Assembly (NCBI RefSeq): GCF_902652685.1
Contig: NZ_CACRUY010000012.1
Span: 59,459 to 123,458, forward strand
Direction of reading: 5' to 3'
From: Mycobacterium sp. Marseille-P9652
GTDB taxonomy: Bacteria; Actinomycetota; Actinomycetes; Mycobacteriales; Mycobacteriaceae
DNA length: 64,000 nt
Below the pieces are notes generated by a model. It saw only the letters and a list, made by a program, of their open reading frames with translations. It was not told the origin of the DNA and made no database searches. The translations under genes were made by a program, and so were the position numbers. Shown in pieces: positions 33,026 through 45,000 of the stretch (positions are counted from its first letter, which is position 1; each line of letters starts with the position of its first letter).

Positions 33026-36000
33026 GTGACTACGCTTCATCAGGTGGAGCTAGGGGTTCTGGGACCTCTGCAAGTCCGGCAGAATGGCGTGCCGGTCTCG
33101 ATTCCGGGCGCCAAACCTCGCGCCATCCTCACGATGCTCGGGCTGCACGGCGGTTCCGTCGTGTCGGCCGACACGCTCGTCGAGCTGCTCTGGGGTGACG
33201 ACCCGCCGCGCACCGCCGCCAAGGCGCTGCAGACCCACATCTCCCTGCTGCGCCGCACCCTGGGCGACGGCTTCGTGTTGACGGAGGGCGCGGGGTGGGC
33301 GCTGGCCGGCGCCGACATCGACGCCCTGCGGTACAAGTCGGCCGCTCGGCTGGGACGCGACGCCGTTGCCGCCGGCGACACGAGCGAGGCGGTAGCCCGC
33401 TTCGAGGAGGCGCTGGCCTTCTGGCGCGGCGCCCCCGAACTCCCCGACGGCCGGCGCGGCATCTCCGAAAAGACGCGGTGGGTCGAGGGCCATGCCGCGC
33501 TGGTCGAGGATCGGGCCGACGCACTGCTCGCCACGGGACGCGCCGCCGAGATCATCGGTGAGCTCGAGGCCGCCGTGGCCGACGCGCCGCTGCGCGAGAG
33601 GCGGTGGGGGCAGCTCATGCTCGCCCTTTACCGCGCCGGGCGGCAGGGTGAAGCCCTCGGCGCCTATCAACGGGCGCGGGCGCTCCTCGCCGACGAACTC
33701 GGCGTCGATCCGGGACCGGAACTCCGCCGGCTCGAGGCCGCGATCGTCGCGCAGGATCCATCACTGGATGGGCCAGTGGCGCAGCAGGTTTCGTCGGTGA
33801 CTCGTGCCGTTACGTTCCTGTTGACGGACATCGAGGGGTCGACGGCCGCGTGGGAGGCTGACGCCGCGGCCATGGGCGTGGCGCTCGCGAGGCACGACGA
33901 GCTCGTCGAGCAGGTCGTCACCTCACGCGGGGGTCGGCTGATCAAGACGCGCGGCGAGGGCGACGCCACGTTCTCGGTATTCGACCGGCCGTCGGCCGGC
34001 GCGGCCGCCGCCATTGAACTGCAGGAAGCGATCGCCCAGGAGCCCTGGGCGCTACGGGATCCCATGCGAGTCCGCGTCGCACTGCACACCGGCGAGGTCG
34101 AGCTGCGCGACGGCGACTACTTCGGGCGGGCGGTCAACCGCGCCGCCCGCCTGAGGTCGCTGGCCAACGGCGGGCAGATCCTGTGCTCCGGCGCGACCGC
34201 GGAACTCGTCATCGACTCCCTGTCCGACGACGTCGTGCTCGTCGACCTCGGCACGCGTCAGCTGCGCAACCTTCCGCGCCCCGAGCACGTCTTCGAGCTC
34301 CGACTCGACCGGGTCGAAGAGGCGGTGGTCATCGATGTGCCGCTGGAGCGCCCGGGGCTGCCGGCGGTGTTTTCCGGCCCGGGACCGTTCGTCGGTCGCG
34401 GGGACGAGCTCGAGCGGCTGTCGTCCGCATGGCAGACGGTGCTTGCCGGCGGCACGAACGCCATATTGATCGCCGGCGAGCCGGGAGTTGGGAAGACGCG
34501 TCTGGCCGGGGAGTGGTCGCGGCAGGCGTATGACCAAGGCGCGCTGGTGATTTACGGCCGGTGCGACGAAGACCTCGGCGCGCCGTACCAGCCCTTCGCG
34601 GAAGCCTTGCGTTCTCTGGTGCCCTGCGTCGGGGCGAAGACGCTTCGGGGGCTGCGCGGCCTGGAGGCGCTCCTCCCCCTCGTTCCCGGGCTGACCGATG
34701 TCCTTCCCGACCTGGCGGCGCCCACCCCCGCCGACCCGGACACCGAGCGCTACGCGCTGTTCGACGCGGTGGTCGCGCTGTTGGGGCTCACGTCCACAAG
34801 CGTGCCCATCGTCCTCGTCCTGGACGACCTGCACTGGGCGGCCAAACCCACGCTGCTGCTGCTGCGGCATCTGCTGCGCTTCGGCGAGCACGCCCGCGTC
34901 CAGGTCATCGGGACATACCGGAGCACCGACCTCGACCGCTCTCACCCGCTCGCGGCGATGCTCGCCGACCTGCACCGTGACGGCACCGCCCACCGGCTCC
35001 AGTTGAGCGGTCTGGCCGAGGAGGATGTGAGCGCCTACGTCGCCGAGGCCGGGTACAACGACGACGATCTGGCCCGGGCGTTGGCGTCGGTCACGGGCGG
35101 CAACCCGTTCTTCCTGATCGAGGCCCTGCGCCACGTCGACGAGAGCGGCGGCCGTTGGGACCAAACCACCCTGCCGCAGGGGGTCCGCGAAGCCGTGACC
35201 CGCCGACTCACCCGGCTTGCGCCCGAGACTAATAAAGCCCTCGCCGCCGCGGCGGTCGTCGGCAGCCGGTTCGGTCTGGAGCTGGTCGAACGGGTGGTCG
35301 GCGACGATCTCGTCGACGCGTTCGACGAGGCGGCCAAGGCGGGCATCGTCATCGAGGAGCCTGGCGGTCGGTACCGGTTCAACCATGCCCTCGTCCGGCA
35401 GTCGCTGCTCGCCGAACTGCCATCGGTGCGGCGCATGCGGCTGCACCAGCGCATCGCCACGACGCTCGAGAACGAGCCTGGCGCCGACGACGAACTCCTT
35501 GCCGAGTTGGCCTACCACTACTTCGAATGTGCGTGGGCGGGCAACGCGGCCAAGGCCGTCGAGTATTGCCGTCGTGCGGCCGACCAGGCGATGGTCCGAT
35601 TGGCGTACGAGGGCGCGGCCGAACTCTATGATCGGGCCCTGCACGCGCTGGAGGAGATCGACGAGGATCTGCCCGACCGCGGCGACCAAACGGCCGCGTT
35701 GCTCATTGCGCGCTGCGAAGCCCTGCTGGCCGCCGGCGACGTCGCATCGGCGGCGGGAGCCGTTTCCCAATTGCAGTCCCAGACGGCAGGTTCCGCGCGG
35801 CTGGCGGCGTGGGCCACGTCCTTCGACGGCCAGCTCTCGATGCTGGTCCACCCCGAAAGACTCGACGAGATCCTGGCCGCGGTGAGCTCGGCCGCCGCCA
35901 CGCTGGCCGAACTCGACGACCCGGCCGGCGAAGCCAAGGCGCACACCGTGCGCGCCGGGTGCCTCGCGCGCCTGGGCAGAGTCGGCGACTGCGAGGTCGC

Positions 36001-39000
36001 GCTGGACGACGCGCTGACCGCGGCCCGGTGCGCCCGTGACCACCGCCTGGTGAACGCTGTGTTGGCGAACGCGCCACTCGCGGCGTTGTGGGGCCCGAAC
36101 CCCGTTCCGCGGGCGGGCGGTCGGTGCCTGGATGTGGTGCGGCTCCTGCGGATCACGACCGACTCGCCCTCGGTGGAGGCGACGTCGACGCGGTGCCAGG
36201 CGGTGTTGGAGGCCTTCCGCGGCCGCGCCGCCGCGGCACGGCGAATGATCGACTCGGCGCGGCGCACGGTCAGCGAGTTGGGCCTGCGCCATGCGCTGAT
36301 GGAGGTCGAGCAGTTCGCCGGCATCGTCGAGTTGGTGGTCGACGAACCCGCCGCGGCCGAGGAACATCTCCGCAAGGCCTACAACGGCTTTCGCCGCATG
36401 GGCCTGGATGCCGACACCGCCGAGACGGCCGCTCTGCTAGGGCGCGCGTGTCTCGTACTGGACAGGGTGGCCGAGGCCGACGAATTGTGTTCGGAGAGCG
36501 AGCGTCTGGCCGGCCACGCGCTGAAGCCGTCGATGGGTTGGCGAACACTTCGGGCCCTGCTGCTTTCCCGCGCGGGTGAGCACGTTGAGGCGCGGAGGGT
36601 CGCCGAAGCCGCCGTCGCCCTCGCCGAGCGCACCGACGCCCTCGTGGATCACGCCGAAGCATGTTCGGCGTTGGCGACGGTTCTGGGCGCCGCCGGCGAC
36701 GCGGCGGGTGCGCGGGCGGCGGCCGAACGAGCGGCCAATTTATACGAGCGCAAAGGGGCCGCGGCGCTTGCCGAGAGGGCTCGCAACGTGATCGGCAAGA
36801 GCAACGCTTCACGGGTAACACCGAAGACGCCGCTCGCTGAACCGACGAACGCGTGCGCGGAGGCGGGTGGCCGATTGGTGGATGCCGTCAATCGCGAGAG
36901 CTGGGATGAGGTGACCCGCCTCCTTGCCCAACACGTGACCGTCGAAAACCGACGGAAGATCGTCGGCTTCCCGCCGATCGACGTGCCATCAAGCCAGTGG
37001 CCCGAGGATATGAGGCGATATCTGGAGACGGGCCTGGTTCGCTACCGCGCTATACCTCTCGCCGCATGCGGCGAGCGTCACGCGCTGTTCCGGCTGGAGA
37101 TAGGCACCACAGACTCGAGTTCTGGAGCGCCGCAGGACGAGGAGCTCCAGCTAGTCGGCCTTGACGAGGACGGCCGCATAGCGCTGCAAGTGAAATTCGA
37201 CATTGAAGACGTCGATGCCGCGCTCGCCGAACTCGAGGCTACGTTTGCACGATTCGAGCGGCACCGTAATCGGCTTACGCAAGCACCTGAAACCCCGACC
37301 GCCGAATTGGACAACGCGTGCGTGCGAGCAGGTGAACGACTACTTGCCGCCATTGCACGCCGGGCGTGGGACGAAGTGCCGCATTTTTATTCACCTGAAG
37401 CGTTCATCGAAAGCCGCCGGAAGATAGTCGGATTCGCGCAGATGTCGGCGGACCACTGGGTGCGAGCGAACAGGCACCTGGTTGAGTCGGGCGATGTCCG
37501 GATGACCCAAGGGGTCATCGCGGTGCGAGGCGAGCGCCTTGCGCTATCTCGACTGAGAGTGGACAGTCCCGACGTCACGCCTGGAGCGCCATACGACGAG
37601 TTCCTGGTGCTCTACGGCATCGACGACGAGCTTCGATTCACGCTGCAGGTGTGGTTTGACATCGACGACATCGACGCCGCTCTCGCCGAGCTCGACGCTC
37701 AGTATTCGCGGTTCGAGGAAGGACTACCGCCGGAAAGGCGACTTGGAAACGCTGCAAGTCATGTGGATAAACGTCTATGGCAGTACTTCGCCGCTGGTGA
37801 CTGGGACGCCGTCGGAGAAGTCTTTGCCGACGATTTCTTGCTCGACGATCGTCGTCAGGTGGTCAGCGCCGGACTCCGCCGAGGTCGCGACATCGAAATC
37901 GAAAACCTCAGGGCCATGGCGAATCTCGCGGAGCGCGTGAACATAACCTCGACCGTCATTGCGACCCGCGGCGAGCGCCTTGCTCTGCGTCGTCTGCGAT
38001 TTTCGGACCAACATGACCAGTCCGACGCCTTCTACAACGAAATGATCGGGGTCGTCGAGGTCGACGCCAATCAGCGGATTTTGACGCATGTCGTATTCAG
38101 TGCCGACGATTTCGAGGCCGCCGTCGCGGAGCTTGACGCGCGATACCCGGCCGGCGAAGCGGCTGCGCATGCGCGCACGTGGGCCGTCGTGTCGGGGGCA
38201 TACACCGCAATCAACCGGCAAGAGCTCTTCGCCACAACCTCGGACTGGACCAATCTCGATCACCGTCCGGCAGCGGCATTCGCGATCGGCGACGCGCACG
38301 CATACATCCGCGCGTCGCTGGATGACGGCGCGGGCATCGTCTACGTAGAGGCGGTGCATCGACTGTCCGACCTCGGAGCCGTCGTCACCTGGGCTGCGAA
38401 AGGGACCACCCACGAAGGCTTCGACGCCGAATGGCGCGGGATCCACTTGCTCACGGCCGACGGCGACCTGATCAGTCGCTTCGAGGTGTTCGACGAGGCC
38501 GACCTTGATGCCGCAATCGCCCGCTTCGATCAGCTGGCGCGTCCGGCGGGCCGGCTTGGAAACGCGGCCAGCCGGGTGGCGGAGCGTTTCGGCGCGGAAA
38601 TCGCGGCGAAGGACTGGCCTGCCATTGCGGAGACACTCGCCGGCGACGTCTCTTTCGAGGACCGGCGGCGAGTCGTCAATGCCGGAATCCGACACGGCCG
38701 AGACGCCGAGATCGAAGATTTACAGACGGTCGCCGAGGTCGGCTTTACGACTGGGACTTCCGTCCTCATCGCGACGCGAGGCGAGCGACTCGCCCTCGCA
38801 CGTAGCCGCTACTCCGTTGCCGACGAGCGGCACGATGCGTTCCAGAATGAAGTCCTCAACGTCATAGAGATTGACGACAGTGAGCGAATCGCGGCCGTAG
38901 TAATACTCGATCCCAACGACTTCGAGGCCGCCATCGCGGAGCTCGACGCGCGGTATATCGCCGGCGAAGCCGCCGCCCATGCGCGCACCTGGAAGGCAAT

Positions 39001-42000
39001 TACGGGTGCTTATGCTGCACACAACCGGCGCGAGGTGGCACCGACGACCTCGAACGTGATTAGCGTCGATCACCGCAGGGTCGCAAGATTTGCTCCGGGC
39101 GAAGGCATCGAATACATCCGGGCGGGATGGGAAATCGACCAAGAGCTCAAGATCTACGCGACGACCGTGCATCGGCTAAATGACCGTGGAGCACTTTTGT
39201 CTTGGGCAGGACGTGGAGCCTCGCATCAGGGCTTTGCCGCCGAGTGGCGAGGCCTCAACCTGTTCACGGTCGACGACGAACTCATTAGTCGTGCCGAAGT
39301 ATTCGACGAGGCCGACCTAGACACCGCTCTAGCGCAATTCGATGAGCTCAGCCGGTCGGTTCCGCGGCTCGAAAACGCTGCAAGCCAAGCCACCGAACGC
39401 TTTTTGGGATACTTCGCGGCTCGTGAATGGGACGCCATGGCCGATGCGCTTGCCGATGACCTTCAAAGTGATGATCGCCGTCGAGTCGTGAACGCAGGCG
39501 ACCACCGGGGCCGGGACGCCGAGCTCGAGAACTTCCGGCTGGGCGCCGCCCTCGGCACGACGCATGCAGAGATGTCCACGATTGCCACCCGCGGCGAGCG
39601 CCTCGCACTTGCTCACGCCATCTACTTTCGCGGCGACGAGCAACCTGACGCTTTCAGCGTCCATGTGTTGCAGATTTCAGAGATTGACGCCGACGACCGG
39701 ATCTCGGCGTTCATTGCTTTCGACCCCGACGACTTCGACGCCGCCATCGCGGAGCTCGACGCACGCTATCTCGCCGGCGAAGCGGCCACCTTCGCGAGTA
39801 CGTGGTCGGCGATCGCGCGAGCCTACGCGTCGATCAGTGAGCGCAAGCCCCCGGCGACTACGCCGGACTGGATCAACATCGACCACCGCCGGGCGGCAGC
39901 ATTTGCGCCCGGTGACGCCAACGCATACGTCCGCGCAATCTGGGACCTGACACCGGACGTCAACATCTACGTCGAAAGCGTGCTGATGCTGGGTGAAACC
40001 GGAGCAGTCATCAGCCATGCATCGCACGGGACGTCGCGCGGCGGTTTCGACGCCGAATGGCGGGCGGTCAACCTTTTTACGGTAGAAGGGGACACGATCA
40101 ACCGCTGCGAGATCTTCGACGAAGCGGACATCGACGCCGCCACCGCGAGGTTTGCTCAATTAAGCCAGCCGGTGAGGCAGTTGGAGAACACGGCCGCGCG
40201 CGTATTCGGACACGTCTGGTCGTATTACGCGGCTCGCAACTGGGACGCAATGGCGCAAACCGTGGCGGACGACTATCTGGGCATCGACCGACGACTGGCC
40301 GTGAACGCCGAGATTCAACGCAGTCGAGACGAAGTGATCCGGGACCTGCAGGCGGCCGCTGGCGTCGGCTTCTCAATAACGATGGTGAGCGCCATCGCCA
40401 TCCGCGGCGAGCGTCTCGTCCTCGCACGTGTTCGCGCGTCGGGCTCGGACCCCGAGGCGATTCAAAACGATGCCCTCATCGTCGTCGAGATCGATACCGC
40501 TGACCGGATCGCAACCGTCGTCACATTCGACCTCGAAGACTTCGACGCCGCTATCGCGGAGCTCGACACCCGCTACCTCGCCGGTGAAGCGACCGCTCAT
40601 TCGCGCAGGTGGGTGGCGGTGTTAGAGGCTTACGCCGCAATCAACAGGCACGAACTCCCCCCCACGACGCCCGACTTCGTAAATGAAGATCATCGACGGG
40701 GCGCAGCATTCGCGGCTGGTGACATGATCGAATATTTGCGCGCCGGTTGGGATCTCGATCAAGACATCTGCTTCTACGTGGAGGCCGTGCATCGGCTGGA
40801 CGATCTCGGAACGGTCGTCTCGCACATGGGCCGTGGCACCTCAGGCGAGGGCTTCGATGCCGAGTGGCGAGAGGTCATTCTCTTAACTATCAGCGGCGAC
40901 GCGTTCAACCGCTGCGAGGTGTTCGACGTGACGGACGTCGACGCCGCGACCAACAGATTCGAGGAGTTGCACCCGCTAACGCGGCAACTGAAAAACGGCG
41001 CAAGCCGAGCCGATGATCGGGTCAATGCGCTCTTTGCCGAACGGCGTTGGGACGAAATCGACGCGCTACTAGCCAAGGATGTTCAGATTGACGACCGGAG
41101 GCGAGGACTCCGCCGTGACAGCGACGGCCGCGCCGCAGAGGTCGCAAATGCGCGTGTGATCGCGGACATCGGCGTCAGAACCATCACGTCACACGTTCTC
41201 GGGGTTCGCGGCGCGCGCCTTGCACTCACGCGTACGGTCTTCTCGGGTCGAGACCAGCGCCCAGACGCATTCCATACCGAGCTACTCCGCATCGCGGAAA
41301 TCGACACCGACGACCGGATCGTGGCGTACCTTGCGTTCGACCCCGACGACTTCGACGGCGCGACTGCAGAACTGGACGCGCGCTATCTCGCCGGCGAGGC
41401 GGCCGCTTACTCGCATACCTGGTCTGTCATCAAAGACAACTACGCCGCGCTGAACCGGCATGAATCTTCGTTGACGACCTCCGACTGGGTTCTCTTTGAC
41501 CACAGACGAGGCACATTGTTTGGCACCGCCAACTCGAATCAGGTCAGCAACATCTGGGACACGACGCCAGATCTCAGCATCAAAGTCGAGGTGGTGCATC
41601 GGCTCAGCGATCTGGGTGCGGTCGTCACTCACGTTGCGCACGGAACTTCGCCCGAAGGATTCGACGCGGAGTGGCGTGAGGTTGCCGTATCGACGGTTCG
41701 AGGCGACAAGGTGGACCGTTGCGAGTTGTTCGACGAGACCGACCTAGACGTCGCGCTTGCGCGCTTCGATGAGTTGGCTCGGCCGGCGTTGCGGCAAGAG
41801 AATTCGGCAAGCCAAGCGGGCAAGGGCTTCGTGACGCACTTCGCAGCGGGCAACTGGGACGCGATGGCGGAGATGCTGGCCGACAACTTCACCAACGAGG
41901 ATCGACGCCGAACGGTAGGCGTAGGAGTCCGACATGGCCGAGACGCCCAGATCGCGGACATGCGCCAGATCGCCGATCTTTTCAGCACCGAGGTGACGAC

Positions 42001-45000
42001 GACCACGATCGCGACTCGAGGGACCCTCCTTGCCCTCATCCATCTGCACTTCGCCGGCCGCGATCGCGGGCCTGAGGAATTTCTCCTGGAAACGGTTTGC
42101 GTCCTCGAGATCGATGACGAACAAAGGCTCGCCGCTGCCGTCTTCTTCGATCCCGACGAGATCGGCGCCGCGATAGGCGAGCTCGACGCGCGATACCTCG
42201 CCGGAGAGGCGGCCGCGCACGCACACACGTGGTCGGTCGTCATGGAGGGGCACGCTGTACTCAACAGGCATGAGGTGCCCCCCATGACGCCCGACTGCGT
42301 CAGCATCGACCACCGCCGTGGTCCAGCGTTCACGCCCGGAGAAGTGATCGCATATTTCCGCTCCGGGTGGGAAGACGGCGAATTCCTGACCTACGTCGAG
42401 TGTGTGCACAGTCTCACGGCTCGCGGTGCGGTCGGAACGTATGTGGGAAGCGGGATTTCGCACGAAGGCTTCGATGCGGAATGGCGCGGGGTCGAACTCG
42501 TGACCGTCGACGGTAACGCCATCGACCGCCTGGAAATCTTCGACGAGTCCGACTTGGAAGCCGCTATCGCAACGTTGGATCAGCTCAGCCGGCGGCCACC
42601 GCGACGGGAAAACGCCGCGAGCCGGGCTGATTTCCGCTTCAACAACCTATTCGCCAGCAAGAGCTGGGACGCCTTGGGCGCGTTACTCGCCGAGGACATC
42701 CGGGTGGACGACCGACGTCGAGGACTTCGCCGAGAGAGCAACGACCGCGCCACAGAGCTCAGGGAGTTGCAGGCGATCGCCGAGCTGGGCGTCAAGACGA
42801 TGACATCGCGCGTGCTCGCCATTCGTGGGGAGCGTCTCGCTCTGGTTAGCACCCTCTACGAGGGTCGAGATCAGCGACCCGAGGCGTTCCGCACGGAAGT
42901 GTTGCGCGTCGCGGAAATCGATACCGACGAGCGCATCGTGGCGTACGTGGCGTTCGATCCGGACAACCTCGACGCCGCCATCGCCGAACTCGAGGATCGA
43001 TACCGCGCCGGTGAAGCGGCCGGCCACGCGCACACGTGGTCGCTCGTGACGGATGCCTTCGCCGCAATCAATAGACACGAACTGCCCAAGCTGGCGCCGG
43101 ATTGGGTCAACATCGACCACCGGCGCGGCGCAGCGCATGCGACCGGCGAGATGACCTCTTACCTCCACGCCCTGTTTCACGACGTGCCCGACATCAGCGT
43201 CGTCATCGAAATCGTGCATCGCCTCAGCGATCTCGGAGCCGTCGTCACCCAAGCGGCGCGCGGCACATCGCAGGACGGCTTCGAGGCTGAGTGGCGGGAG
43301 GTAGGGATCCTCCAGTTCGACTGCGATCTGATCAGCCGTTTCGAGTTGTTCGAAGAGGCAGACCTCGACACAGCGCTCGCACGCTTCGAGGAGCTCGCCC
43401 TAGCGCCAGCGCGGCTGGAGAACTCGGCAACTCGACTGGAGCAGCGGCTGTTTGCGCACTGGGCCGCTCGCGAGTGGGACTCAATGGCCGAGCTGCTGAC
43501 AGATGACAGTTACGTCGACGACCGCCGGCGCACCGTGAACGCAGGATTTTGGCGAGGACGCGATGTCGTAGTCACCAATCTGCGCGCCCTCGCCGAGGGC
43601 GGCGCCAACTTGACGCGGGCCGTCATCGCCACCCGTGGGGAGCGTCTCGCCCTCTTCCGCCTCTGTTCCTTGAGTGCCGACCCGAAGGGTGGGGGATTCG
43701 GGGTCGAAATGCTAGACGTCGTGGAGATCGACCCCGCCAGCCAGATTTCGGCGCACGTCCTGTTCGACATCGACGACATCGATGCGGCGTTCGCGGAACT
43801 CGAGTCACGCTATCTCGCCGGCGAAGCGGCCGAGCACGCGCACGCTTGGTCGATCGTCTCGTCCGCTTACGCAGCGATGAACCGGCACGAGCTGTTCTCG
43901 ACAACGCCGAACTGGATCAACATCGATCACCGACGGCCGGGCATCATCGAGGAAGGCGGTCTCAACGCATCCCTGCGTTCGCTGTGGGACCTGATCCCGG
44001 ACATCACTTTCCGTGTCGAGGCTGTTCATCGTCTCTCCGAGCGTGGTGCCGTCTGCTCCCACGTGGCGCAGGGTGTTTCGCGCGACGGTTTCAACGCCGA
44101 ATGGCGAGGGATCGAGGTCATGACGGTCGACGGTGACCAAATCGACCGCTGCGAGATTTTCGACGAGGCCGACCTCGACGCCGCGCTCGCGCACTTCCAA
44201 GGACTGGATCAGCAAGCGCAGCGACCGAACAACGCGGCGGGGCGGGTGCACGAGCGTCTGCAAGCGCTCATGCTGTCCCGCGACTGGGATTCAATCGCCG
44301 AGAGCCTGGCCGACGGCGTCATCCATGACGATCGTCGACGGATGGTCAACGCGGTAATTCAAGAGGGTCGCGGTGCCGTCACAGCCGAGATGGCAGCACT
44401 GTTCGACGTGGGGGTGCGCAACCACACCTCCGAGGTGATCGCGACTCGTGGTGAGTACCTGGTCCTCAGTCGTTCACGAACGTGGGGACGCGGTGATTCC
44501 GCCGACGCATTCCAGATCGGAGTCCTCGACATCGTAGAGATCGACGCTGAAGAACGATTGTTGAGGCGCATCACGTTCGACCCCGAGGACATGGACGCCG
44601 CGTTCGCAGAGCTCGAGTCGCGATACATAGCCGGCGAGGCGGCCACCCATGCGCACATGTGGGCGCTTGTGACGAGCGCCTATGAAGCGCTGAACAGGCG
44701 TCAACTTCCCGCGACCAGCGCAGACTGGGTAAACATCGATCATCGGCGACTCACTCCTATACCAACCGGTGACCTGGACGCTTACCTGCTTGCGACATGG
44801 GCGCTCTCGCCAAGATCCGGCATCCGTATCGAAGCCGTTCATCGATTGAGCAACCTCGGGGCGGTCGTCACCCAGGTGGTGGAAGGGACATCGCACCAAG
44901 GCTTCGACGCCGAGTGGCGCACCATCGACCTTTCCATGTACGAGGGTGACAAGCTCATTCGCACCGAACTCTTCGACGAGGCAGACCTCAACGCCGCACT

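Noticed and set aside
34052-36367. 771-residue antisense frame inside the giant gene
   Set aside because: It mirrors the regulator head domains, which have clear motifs in the sense frame.
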